Shown one piece after another: positions 1 to 6,088 of a DNA stretch of 10,709 nt. The DNA is taken from the NCBI GenBank assembly GCA_001730085.1, contig MDLB01000056.1, positions 1-10,709 of the forward strand, read 5' to 3'. The first letter of the stretch is position 1; each line of letters opens with the position of its first letter. The stretch is from PVC group bacterium (ex Bugula neritina AB1). Lineage in GTDB: Bacteria > GCA-001730085. The notes below the pieces were generated by a model. That model did not search any database and was not told the origin of the DNA. It worked only from the letters and a program-made list of their open reading frames with translations. Both the position numbers and the translations under genes were made by a program.

Positions 1-68
1 CGAAAACAAGACTTGAACTTGTAATATTAGGGCATGAGCCTAACGAGTTACCATTACTCAACTTCGGA
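1..68 (-). tRNA. trnM: tRNA-Met (CAU), 3' end cut by window edge
   Basis: Most of a cloverleaf is visible. The 5' acceptor strand is TCCGAAG, the D arm GAGT/ACTC, the anticodon stem TTAGG/CCTAA with loop CTCATGC, and the T arm ACAAG/CTTGT with loop TTCAAGT. The last bases of the 3' acceptor strand lie beyond base 1. The CAU anticodon fits elongator Met, initiator Met or lysidine-modified Ile. The anticodon stem lacks the three consecutive G-C pairs typical of initiators, so elongator Met is favoured. It lies 11 bases downstream of the atp6 stop and could supply the processing point for that transcript's 3' end. Confidence 0.88.
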
Positions 69-79
69 ATTTTAAAAGC

Positions 80-844
80 TTAATGTAAATGCCCCCCTTT
101 AATAGCATCACCAAAATACAAGCAAGACAATATAAAAAAAACATACGCTTGAATAAAAGCAACAGCTGTCTCCAAAAACATCAACAAAAACAGCATACCA
201 ATTAGCACGAAGTGAATAAAAAAAGCCCCGCTACCCAAAAAAAGAGCTATCCAGCAAAAACTTGCAATAACTTTTATTAGAATGTGTCCAGACATTATAT
301 TAGCAAAAAGCCGAACTCCAAGGGCTACAAGAGGGATGAAAAAACTAATCAACTCAACAAAAACAAAAAAAGGTACTATAGCAAAAGGAATTCCTCCTGG
401 CAGTAGAATAGAGAAAAAATGAATACCGTGCTTATAAAATCCAAGAAGCAGTTTACCAACCCAAATCATATACGATATTGAAAGGGTAATAATAAATTGA
501 GCAGTAATCGTAAAACTAAACGGAACCAAACCGATAACGTTCCCCAAAATTAGAAAACTAAAAAGAAAAAAGAAAAAAGGTGAAAAACGTCTACCTGCAT
601 TTCCAAGATTTTCTCTCACTATAACTAGGGATGACAAAAACAAATGTTCTATTCCAAGATGAATAAAGCTTGGTTTTATGAAAATATTTATCTGCGATAT
701 ATTAAGAATTTTTACTACGCCTCCTATAATAAACAAGATTGCTATACAGTAAAAGGATATATTAGAAAACGAAATATCTATGAAGAAATACGGAATTTTA
801 ATTAGGGAAACAATTTCAAATTGTTCCAAAGGAGAAAAAGTCAT
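80..844 (-). CDS. atp6: ATP synthase F0 subunit a (Atp6)
   Basis: Subunit a of the mitochondrial ATP synthase is the inner-membrane stator subunit that forms the proton half-channels against the c ring. The protein is very hydrophobic, with several membrane helices. The segment LGVRLFANIMSGH near residues 175-187 contains the conserved essential arginine (Arg178 counted from the ATG). LGNVIGLVPFSF near residue 100 matches the family's second conserved helix. The length of 254 residues is normal for mitochondrial Atp6. I chose the ATG at 844; a TTG one codon upstream is possible but unnecessary. The ATG shares its A with the last base of the cox3 TGA stop (TGATG), which suggests coupled translation from one mRNA. 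The stop is TAA, followed closely by trnM. Confidence 0.96.
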   Translation of the reverse strand: MTFSPLEQFEIVSLIKIPYFFIDISFSNISFYCIAILFIIGGVVKILNISQINIFIKPSFIHLGIEHLFLSSLVIVRENLGNAGRRFSPFFFFLFSFLILGNVIGLVPFSFTITAQFIITLSISYMIWVGKLLLGFYKHGIHFFSILLPGGIPFAIVPFFVFVELISFFIPLVALGVRLFANIMSGHILIKVIASFCWIALFLGSGAFFIHFVLIGMLFLLMFLETAVAFIQAYVFFILSCLYFGDAIKGGHLH

Positions 845-1668
845 CAATGTAAATAAGAAAAGTTTAATAAAATTGAATTACCCCACCAATAAACACTAAC
901 AAACAAAAACAACCACACGACGTCAACAAAATGCCAATACCATGCAGCAGCTTCAAAGCCAAAGTGATGCTGTTTTGTGAAATGAAATGAGCAAAATCTA
1001 AGGAAACAGATTATTAGAAAGCAAGACCCGACAAAAACATGAAACCCATGGAACCCTGTTGCTATAAAAAAAACGCTACCATAAATTCCATCAGAAATAC
1101 TAAAACTGCTCGAGGTATACTCAAACACTTGAAGAAACGTAAACAAAATTGCCAAACAAATGGTTATGACCAATGAAAAAAAGCCTTCTTTAAAATTACC
1201 ACTAACAATACTATGGTGTGCCCATGTGACAGAAAACCCGGAAAGCAGAAGAATTACAGTGTTCAAGAAAGGGATCTCAAACGTGTTAAAAACTTCAATA
1301 CCTATAGGGGGCCAAACAGATCCAATCTCTGGAACTGGTGATAGGCTCGCCCAAAAGAACGCCCAAAAGAACGCAAAGAAAAACATAACCTCCGACAAAA
1401 TAAAAAGTAGCATACCAACTCTAAAACCAAACTGAACAGTAGAAGTGTGTTGACCTTCAAAAGTACCCTCCCGAATTACATCACGCCACCATACTATCAT
1501 ACTTATAAGAACAAAAAAAAGACCACTAAAAAAAACTAGTGAACCGTTAGAAAAACCATGTATAAACATAACAAAACCAGTCACCAAAAGCATAACTGAA
1601 GAAGAAGTAATAAATGGCCAAGGACTCGGATCAACTAGATGAAACGGATGCTTTTGAGAAATTACCAT
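844..1668 (-). CDS. cox3: Cytochrome c oxidase subunit III (Cox3)
   Basis: Core subunit of respiratory complex IV in the inner membrane. It begins with the family-typical HPFHLVDPSPWP. The glutamate-containing segment ILSEVMFFFAFFWAFFW lies near residues 90-106, followed by PPIGIEVFNTFEIPFLNT and TWAHHSI. The C-terminal half has the signature GFHGFHVFVG and ends with AAAWYWHFVDVVWLFLFVSVYWWG plus a short 11-residue tail. The length of 274 residues is usual. The stop is TGA. Reading TGA as Trp would add a second Trp and about a dozen unrelated residues, so the standard code is supported. It lies downstream of two tRNA genes, and its stop overlaps the atp6 start by one base. Confidence 0.97.
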   Translation of the reverse strand: MVISQKHPFHLVDPSPWPFITSSSVMLLVTGFVMFIHGFSNGSLVFFSGLFFVLISMIVWWRDVIREGTFEGQHTSTVQFGFRVGMLLFILSEVMFFFAFFWAFFWASLSPVPEIGSVWPPIGIEVFNTFEIPFLNTVILLLSGFSVTWAHHSIVSGNFKEGFFSLVITICLAILFTFLQVFEYTSSSFSISDGIYGSVFFIATGFHGFHVFVGSCFLIICFLRFCSFHFTKQHHFGFEAAAWYWHFVDVVWLFLFVSVYWWGNSILLNFSYLH

Positions 1669-1711
1669 ACTAATAAATTATAAAATAAATAAGGATTAAA
1701 ACTTACGTTTA

Positions 1712-1783
1712 TGCCCTAAGAAAGACTTGAACTTTCAACTTTGACACGAAAAGACACTGCTTTACCGATTAAGCTACTAAGGC
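1712..1783 (-). tRNA. trnE: tRNA-Glu (UUC), poorly paired anticodon stem
   Basis: The acceptor is GCCTTAG/TTAGGGC with two G-T pairs and discriminator A. The D arm is GCTT/AAGC and the T arm GAAAG/CTTTC with loop TTCAAGT. Aligning the remaining 21 bases gives a loop TTTTCGT with anticodon UUC, so Glu is the best reading. The anticodon stem GTGTC/GTCAA has only three Watson-Crick pairs, with U30-U40 and G27-A43 mismatches, and the variable loop has four bases. Its neighbours are trnC upstream and cox3 downstream. An alternative fold, CTTT/AAAG around a loop containing GTG (His), lacks U33 and a His-type discriminator, so I set it aside. The gene call is firm; the amino acid is less so. Confidence 0.72.
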
Positions 1784-1827
1784 GTTTTTTATATTAGTCC
1801 TAATAATAAGATCATATTTTTGTATTG

Positions 1828-1900
1828 AAGTTAGGATAGGACTCGAACCTATAAAAATAAAGTTTGCAACTTTAATGCTATACCTGAAAGCAACCTAACC
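1828..1900 (-). tRNA. trnC: tRNA-Cys (GCA)
   Basis: The acceptor GGTTAGG/CCTAACT opens with a G-T pair and ends in discriminator T, the base usual for Cys. The D stem is a three-pair GCT/AGC. The anticodon stem TAAAG/CTTTA is perfect around loop TTGCAAA, giving GCA. The T arm is ATAGG/CCTAT with loop TTCGAGT. It sits 36 bases after the rpl16 stop and separates the ribosomal-protein block from cox3. Confidence 0.93.
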
Positions 1901-1936
1901 AATAAAAACCCCCTAAGAAAAAAACAACAAGAAAAG

Positions 1937-2353
1937 CTATTGAATATTTAGGGAAAATATTCGGTTAATATATAGATTAATTTTAAGACGAGACTTTATA
2001 GGGAGATCATCGTAAAGCCTAACTATAAAGAGAGGTTGACCTAGCTTTACTTGCATAGCATAAAACTTAGGCTCGCCCTTACCCTTTCCTATTCGGAGAC
2101 CTATAGACTTTCTACAAATAGGAGTTATATCTGTTAGCAATTGTGAAGTGTAACCAAAAAAATGAAATATTTGAGAAATTTTCTTGAAAAGTACTTCAGC
2201 GTTTTCTTTAGAGATTACCCTAGAACGATTAGAAACTAGAAAAACAGTTCCAAATGTTTTTACTGTTTGGTTTGTGGAATGCTGATAAGAACTCTGCAAA
2301 GTGGATTTAAGGTTGAAATTAAACCTTTTTATTTTTTGTCTATTATTTTTCAT
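1937..2353 (-). CDS. rpl16: Mitoribosomal large-subunit protein uL16 (Rpl16)
   Basis: Component of the mitoribosome large subunit near the A-site tRNA and central protuberance. The diagnostic segment is GLRIGKGKGEPKFYAMQVKLG near residues 85-105, matching the family's R-x-GKGKG block. TDITPICRKSIG precedes it where the family has the VTxKPAExRMGKGKG region. At 138 residues it is about normal size. The N-terminal stretch KIKRFNFNLKSTLQSS is divergent from the usual arginine-rich start. It follows rps3 with a spacer of about 22 bases, the same order as in the bacterial S10 operon. The usual next genes rpl29 and rps17 are absent, and trnC follows instead. Confidence 0.93.
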   Translation of the reverse strand: MKNNRQKIKRFNFNLKSTLQSSYQHSTNQTVKTFGTVFLVSNRSRVISKENAEVLFKKISQIFHFFGYTSQLLTDITPICRKSIGLRIGKGKGEPKFYAMQVKLGQPLFIVRLYDDLPIKSRLKINLYINRIFSLNIQ

Positions 2354-2375
2354 ATTAAAAGAATAAATTTAAAAA

Positions 2376-3197
2376 CTAATTGTTAAGGTACGAAAAAAAA
2401 ACTCGCAGCCCAAAAACACCATATGAAGTTGTGCTTGTCGAATAACCATAATCTACAAAATAAAAAGATATAGTTTTAAGTGGTATCTTACCATAAAAGA
2501 GCTTCTTAACTTGAGATTTATCATAAAAGTTAATCCGCCCTCGAACTTCTATTCTAATACCCAAAAAGTTAGAATTAGATGAATTATACATATAAAAAAA
2601 TAGTTGATCAATAAATGAAAAAAAAGCTGCGTGATTAGAAACGCTTGTAAATGTATAAGAAAAGATTTCTGAGAACAGGGAAGCACAGCACCAAAAATTA
2701 CTAGTGAAACCTGCTTGAACCAATATTGAAGTGTTAAAAGACCCGTTTTTCTTAGCAAGCTTAAAAAGAGGGCTAATAGAAGGAACTGTATTTATACTTG
2801 TAAGATCATTAAAAATAAGTACTAGAGGCTTTTCTTTAAGTAGGACACTTCTGCAATGGTAGTTTACAAACTTAAGAATTTTATTTACCAAGCGTTGATT
2901 AAAAAACTTGTTATTAACATCGCTTATTACCTCCAAATAAACGACATAACCTACAGCTGAATCGAAAAAAACAACCTTGTTAGTGAACACAAAGACCTGC
3001 TTAAGTAGAGACCTAACAGCCTTTTCAAAAACTATTGATGCATTAATCAAATTCCCCGATATTATGTTTGAATTTAGTTTAGAGTAGAAAATAGAGGAAA
3101 AAAAATTATAACTCTTAAATGTTATAAACTTGTTATGCTTGAGGTATGATTTAACAGAAAGCCTCCTAAAACTACTCGTATGTGATTTACAACCCAT
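2376..3197 (-). CDS. rps3: Mitoribosomal small-subunit protein uS3 (Rps3)
   Basis: Small-subunit protein at the mRNA entry channel. The start MGCKSHTSSFRRL resembles the family's MGQKxNPxSxRL. The C-terminal domain is clear: GIRIEVRGRI near residues 213-222, GKIPLKTISFYFVDYG near 236-251 and TSYGVFGLRVF near 257-267. These match the GxxIxxxGRL, GxxPLxTxxxxxDYG and TxYGxxGxKVW blocks. The middle is highly diverged, and I cannot point to a clear KH-domain motif. The length of 273 residues is moderate for mitochondrial Rps3. The start lies 3 bases beyond the rps19 stop, and rpl16 follows, so the rps19-rps3-rpl16 order is ancestral apart from the lost rpl22. Confidence 0.93.
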   Translation of the reverse strand: MGCKSHTSSFRRLSVKSYLKHNKFITFKSYNFFSSIFYSKLNSNIISGNLINASIVFEKAVRSLLKQVFVFTNKVVFFDSAVGYVVYLEVISDVNNKFFNQRLVNKILKFVNYHCRSVLLKEKPLVLIFNDLTSINTVPSISPLFKLAKKNGSFNTSILVQAGFTSNFWCCASLFSEIFSYTFTSVSNHAAFFSFIDQLFFYMYNSSNSNFLGIRIEVRGRINFYDKSQVKKLFYGKIPLKTISFYFVDYGYSTSTTSYGVFGLRVFFSYLNN

Positions 3198-3200
3198 AAA

Positions 3201-3377
3201 TTAATTATGCTTAAATTGAATCTTAACTAGCTTAGTCCTAACAAAATCCCTAAACCTATACCCAACCATATTTGAAAAAACTTTAACCAGAATGTAATGC
3301 CTACCGTTATGAATCTTAAAATGCTTACCTACTATATACTTATGAATTTTATTTGAAAGTCTATACAACTTAACCAT
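3201..3377 (-). CDS. rps19: Mitoribosomal small-subunit protein uS19 (Rps19), short form
   Basis: This 58-residue frame lies exactly in the gap between rpl2 and rps3. The protein reads MVKLYRLSNKIHKYIVGKHF and continues into FKIHNGRHYILVKVFSNMVG and YRFRDFVRTK. These match the uS19 signature in which xVHNGxxxxxVxVxxxMVGHxxGEFxxTR is diagnostic. Bacterial uS19 is about 90 residues. Here roughly the first 30 (the LLKKV and RTWSRR part) are missing and the C-terminal tail is short. Its ATG shares one base with the rpl2 TAA stop (TAATG), and its stop is 3 bases before rps3. The position is the expected one in the S10 order. uS19 binds the 16S-type rRNA head with uS13, which is also encoded in this window. 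Confidence 0.92.
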   Translation of the reverse strand: MVKLYRLSNKIHKYIVGKHFKIHNGRHYILVKVFSNMVGYRFRDFVRTKLVKIQFKHN

Positions 3378-4093
3378 TAATATAAATTAAAAATTTTAAA
3401 CCCCCAAGGAGAAACAGGGTTACGACCAACACGCCCTTTGCCTTCACCTCCTCCATGAGGGTGGTCAACTGCGTTTATAGCTACACCTCGTACTGTAGGC
3501 CTGTAGCCCAACCACCTAGCATGACCGGCTTTACGTTGCTCAAAAACTCTTGCCTGAGTTGTGACTTTCCCGATTGTTGCCCGACAATCTGAAGAAACGG
3601 ATAGGATCTGTCCAGAAGGCATCTTTACCAAAGTTGATTGTTTTGTAATGTCAATAATCATACCAAAACAACCTCTTGAACGGATAAGCACTCCACCCCT
3701 GTTTGGGTTAACTTCTATACAATTAACAAGAGATCCTACGGGTATATCTCCTAGCTTAGAGTTACTACCGACATTAAGTGTGGGAGAGGAGTTATTTTTG
3801 TTGGTGTAGTTGTGATTAAAAACACTAGAACCAAGGCGGAGGTCCTGACAAGCAATGATAGAAGTGTAAGCTACGTGAGAAGATTGCTTCAAAATAGCTA
3901 GATTACTTTTGTTAACACGCCAAATAAAACCACAGACAATAAAAACCTTTTCTGAGGAATTTCTAAAAAAATCAATAAAATAGACCTTGCGTCGTATACC
4001 CCCTCCCCTATGATACACGGTAATCTTACCGCTATTATTTCTTCCAGAAATACGTTGAATACTACGCGTTAGATTCGATTTACATATAAACAT
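3377..4093 (-). CDS. rpl2: Mitoribosomal large-subunit protein uL2 (Rpl2)
   Basis: uL2 supports the peptidyl-transferase centre. GRNNSGKITVYHRGGGIRRK near residues 17-36 matches the family's N-terminal RNA-binding block. The C-terminal signature GVAINAVDHPHGGGEGKGRV keeps the conserved histidine-containing loop, and GRNPVSPWGF closes the protein. I chose the ATG at 4093, giving 238 residues, because it starts 9 bases after the tatC stop and its first residues lead straight into the conserved domain. A longer frame opens at 4147, but its extra 18 residues are hydrophobic and would overlap tatC. Bacterial uL2 is about 273 residues, so this one is mildly shortened. Its stop overlaps the rps19 start by one base. 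Confidence 0.95.
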   Translation of the reverse strand: MFICKSNLTRSIQRISGRNNSGKITVYHRGGGIRRKVYFIDFFRNSSEKVFIVCGFIWRVNKSNLAILKQSSHVAYTSIIACQDLRLGSSVFNHNYTNKNNSSPTLNVGSNSKLGDIPVGSLVNCIEVNPNRGGVLIRSRGCFGMIIDITKQSTLVKMPSGQILSVSSDCRATIGKVTTQARVFEQRKAGHARWLGYRPTVRGVAINAVDHPHGGGEGKGRVGRNPVSPWGFKIFNLY

Positions 4094-4101
4094 GATAATT
4101 A

Positions 4102-4836
4102 TTAAAATATTAGTAAAAATGAGATATAAAACAAGAAAAAAAAACAAAAAAACTCAAAGAAAAACACGAAAAGAACTGTGAAAACTAGTTGACTTAGAAC
4201 ATCTGGAGGTGAAAAGACAGAAGCATAAGTAAAAAACAAAAAGTAAAAAATCTTTTTATAATAAAAAAGGGTGGTGAAAGAGAAAAGCCTATAGTAAAAA
4301 ACAATAAAAATCAACATTGGAATTTGAAAATTAATTGAGATAAAAAAAATAATCAAAACAGATATTGACAGATAATTGTCAGCTATAGGTAGAAAAAGAC
4401 ATGAAATAAACGGTAGAGTAAAAAAGGTTACCATAAAATTCCAAAAATAAGGTAGAAAAAAGTTGAAACTAAAATAAACACTAAAGATGTAAAAGCCATA
4501 CGAAAAACTAAAATAAAAAAACAAAATGATAGCCTCATATTTACGCAAGCCATTACAAAAAAAAATAAAAAGGTGTATCAAATAAACAGCTATATTAAAA
4601 GACAAAGAAAAAAAAGATGCGATAAAAAAACTTATTGTAAAAAGTCGTGATGGGTCATAAAAATTTATACACCATGAAAAATTGTAATGGTAAATAAAAA
4701 AAGGCTTTATTATAAAAAAATAAAAAGAATCTATATAATAAAAACAAATTATAACGCTTATAATAAATCCCAGAAAAGAATATGATATTCGAATAAAGAT
4801 TTCCTTAATAAAAATTTGAAGTCTATTATTTCTCAT
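4102..4836 (-). CDS. tatC: Twin-arginine translocase subunit TatC (Ymf16/MttB)
   Basis: TatC is the multi-spanning membrane core of the Tat pathway, which moves folded proteins across or into the inner membrane. The protein has about six hydrophobic helices. Family landmarks are LRKYE near residues 97-101 (the cytoplasmic LxxxE loop with its conserved Glu), INFQIP near 168-173 (equivalent to the FxxxxP loop) and the diagnostic SPPDVLSQ at 209-216. At 244 residues the length is normal. Phe and Ile content is very high, as expected for an A+T-rich mitochondrial membrane protein. The gene lies between trnY and rpl2. No TatA or TatB gene is in the window. It starts 13 bases after the 3' end of trnY. 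Confidence 0.93.
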   Translation of the reverse strand: MRNNRLQIFIKEIFIRISYSFLGFIISVIICFYYIDSFYFFIIKPFFIYHYNFSWCINFYDPSRLFTISFFIASFFSLSFNIAVYLIHLFIFFCNGLRKYEAIILFFYFSFSYGFYIFSVYFSFNFFLPYFWNFMVTFFTLPFISCLFLPIADNYLSISVLIIFFISINFQIPMLIFIVFYYRLFSFTTLFYYKKIFYFLFFTYASVFSPPDVLSQLVFTVLFVFFFEFFCFFFLFYISFLLIF

Positions 4837-4849
4837 AGTTATTTAGATT

Positions 4850-4935
4850 TAGGAAAGATAGGATTTGAACCTACGTACCTCTGATAAGGACTTGGACTAC
4901 AATCAAGCACAATTAACCAACTCTGCCACTTTCCT
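4850..4935 (-). tRNA. trnY: tRNA-Tyr (GUA)
   Basis: The acceptor AGGAAAG/CTTTCCT is perfect with discriminator A. The anticodon stem CTTGA/CCAAG has one A-C mismatch, and its loop TTGTAGT gives GUA. The long variable arm contains a CCT/AGG stem, as expected for bacterial-type Tyr tRNA. The T arm is GTAGG/CCTAT. It is the third member of the trnG-trnF-trnY cluster, just before tatC. Confidence 0.94.
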
Positions 4936-4951
4936 TAATAAGGTATGGATT

Positions 4952-5023
4952 TGTTTAGAATAAGATTTGAACTTACGACAAAAGGATTTTCAATCCTACA
5001 CTCTACCACTGAGCTATCTAAAC
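4952..5023 (-). tRNA. trnF: tRNA-Phe (GAA)
   Basis: The acceptor GTTTAGA/TCTAAAC is perfect with discriminator A. The D arm is GCTC/GAGT. The anticodon stem TAGGA/TCCTT has a U-U pair at 27:43, and loop TTGAAAA gives GAA. The T arm is GTAAG/CTTAT. It lies 16 bases from both trnG and trnY. Confidence 0.95.
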
Positions 5024-5037
5024 TTATTTTTTATTTT

Positions 5038-5460
5038 TTAGCTGACAAAAAGAATCGAACTTTTATCATTAACTTGGAAGGATAACATATTACCATTATA
5101 CGATGCCAGCAAACTTAAAGCTAAATTATCTACGCAAAAAGAATAGTTAGTAAAAAAAGTTGTAATAGAAAACTTATTTAGAGGCTTTACTATAAATACT
5201 GTGTTAAACAAAAAACACATTTCTTTAAAAAGAGAAATCATAGGATCTGTAATACTTCCACAATACCCGTAAGTGAGCAAAGCGTTAACCTTTAGGCCTC
5301 TATGACGCTTCATTCGTATTTTAATATATTTAACCTGCATTTTTTTAAAAAAACCTACAAACAAGAAAAGGTTGTGACCAATAAAAACATACATAATAAT
5401 AAAAGCAACTGTAAACCAAAAAACGAGACTAAAAAAAGCTATGATATCTTGCTGAGGCAT
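5038..5460 (-). CDS. atp8: ATP synthase F0 subunit 8 (Atp8/Ymf19) with tRNA-encoded C-terminus
   Basis: Atp8 is a small peripheral-stalk subunit of the mitochondrial ATP synthase, anchored by one membrane helix. The start MPQQDIIAFFSLVFWF is the family's MPQLDxxxFFxxxFW signature, followed by a helix to about residue 28 and a basic stretch (KYIKIRMKRHRG). The frame is 140 residues. No stop occurs before trnG(UCC), which begins inside codon 117 (TT|G). The frame reads through all 71 bases of that tRNA and ends in TAA, whose T is the tRNA discriminator base. About 24 residues are therefore specified by the tRNA gene. The C-terminal half is not conserved enough for me to confirm it. The Atp8 identity is firm; the true 3' end of the mRNA and protein is open. 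Confidence 0.88.
   Translation of the reverse strand: MPQQDIIAFFSLVFWFTVAFIIMYVFIGHNLFLFVGFFKKMQVKYIKIRMKRHRGLKVNALLTYGYCGSITDPMISLFKEMCFLFNTVFIVKPLNKFSITTFFTNYSFCVDNLALSLLASYNGNMLSFQVNDKSSILFVS
5040..5110 (-). tRNA. trnG: tRNA-Gly (UCC), nested in the 3' end of atp8
   Basis: The acceptor GCTGGCA/TGTCAGC has one G-T pair, and the discriminator is T. The D arm is GTAT/ATAT. The anticodon stem TTATC/GTTAA has a U-U mismatch at 30:40 around loop CTTCCAA, giving UCC. The T arm AAAAG/CTTTT has loop TTCGATT. The gene lies on the same strand as atp8 and entirely within its open frame, so excising this tRNA would cut the atp8 message. Confidence 0.93.
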
Positions 5461-5488
5461 CGAAAGACGAAACGAATAAAAAAATAGT

Positions 5489-5562
5489 TAGATATAAAAG
5501 GATTCGAACCTTTGACAAAAGATTTAAAAGATCTCTGCTCTAGCCAACTGAGCTATATATCT
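5489..5562 (-). tRNA. trnK: tRNA-Lys (UUU)
   Basis: The acceptor AGATATA/TATATCT is a perfect seven-pair stem with discriminator A. The D arm is GCTC/GAGC with loop AGTTGGCTA. The anticodon stem GAGAT/ATCTT surrounds loop CTTTTAA, giving UUU. The T arm is AAAGG/CCTTT with loop TTCGAAT. It is a canonical cloverleaf of 74 bases between nad3 and atp8. Confidence 0.96.
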
Positions 5563-5587
5563 TAAGTGTAAATTAAAAAAGCAGTGC

Positions 5588-5956
5588 TTATAACTCCCAA
5601 TTTAGAGCGTTAGATATCCAAACATAAACTAGGCCCACAATAAGTTCAAATAGAAAGTCTATTATAACCCAAAAGCCAAACCCTGAAATAACATTTAGAT
5701 TGGATGCCCAAGGAAACAAAAAGCTAGCTTCCAAATCAAAAATAAGAAAAAGTATAGCCACCAAATAAAAATGAATTTCAAATTGATTACGAGCATTGTC
5801 AAAAGGGTCAAAACCACACTCATATGGAGAAACTTTATCATAATAAGAAGAAGAATAAGACAGAAGGCCTGAAAGAGCTAGAATTACGGATGACAAAAAA
5901 AAGGAAAGGATAAAAAACAAGTAAAGCAAGTAATATTCAGAAAAAAAAAAGGTCAT
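5588..5956 (-). CDS. nad3: NADH dehydrogenase subunit 3 (Nad3)
   Basis: Membrane-arm subunit of respiratory complex I. SPYECGFDPFDNAR near residues 43-56 contains the conserved cysteine of the matrix loop that moves during the active/deactive transition. FEIHFYLVAILFLIFDLEASFLFPW follows, with the conserved FDLE acidic pair in the second helix. Three hydrophobic helices are visible. The length of 122 residues and the ending SNALNWEL are normal. It lies downstream of nad5 and trnD, and trnK follows after about 25 bases. Confidence 0.97.
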   Translation of the reverse strand: MTFFFSEYYLLYLFFILSFFLSSVILALSGLLSYSSSYYDKVSPYECGFDPFDNARNQFEIHFYLVAILFLIFDLEASFLFPWASNLNVISGFGFWVIIDFLFELIVGLVYVWISNALNWEL

Positions 5957-5996
5957 AATTAAATAGATATTATATAGTAAACATTTTTTTGTTATA

Positions 5997-6070
5997 TGAG
6001 AAAGGAAGGAATTGAACCTACAACGAGTAGCTCGACAAGCTAGCGCTCTAACCGTTTGAGCTTCTTTCCC
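5997..6070 (-). tRNA. trnD: tRNA-Asp (GUC)
   Basis: The acceptor GGGAAAG/CTTTCTC has one G-T pair and discriminator A. The D arm is GCTC/GAGC. The anticodon stem CTAGC/GCTAC has a C-C mismatch at 27:43 around loop TTGTCGA, giving GUC. The T arm GTAGG/CCTTC has a U-U mismatch at 50:64. It separates nad5 from nad3 with short spacers. Confidence 0.92.
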
Positions 6071-6088
6071 ATTAAGAAAACCTAAGAA

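Noticed and set aside
844-846. TGA read as tryptophan, extending cox3 (and likewise rps13)
   Set aside because: The extensions have no similarity to family C-termini, and no internal TGA is needed in any gene of the window.
1160-1435. Plus-strand open frame of 91 codons
   Set aside because: It lies antisense within cox3, whose frame is strongly conserved. The predicted protein has no recognisable motif.
1740-1756. tRNA-His (GUG) reading of the tRNA at 1712-1783
   Set aside because: That fold needs three extra bases after the D arm and leaves C at position 33. The usual His features (extra 5' G, discriminator C) are missing.
3561-3809. Plus-strand open frame of 82 codons
   Set aside because: Antisense to the conserved core of rpl2. 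It is explained by the codon pattern of that gene.
4094-4147. Upstream extension of rpl2 adding 18 hydrophobic residues
   Set aside because: It would overlap tatC, and the extra residues are unlike any uL2 N-terminus. The ATG at 4093 fits better.
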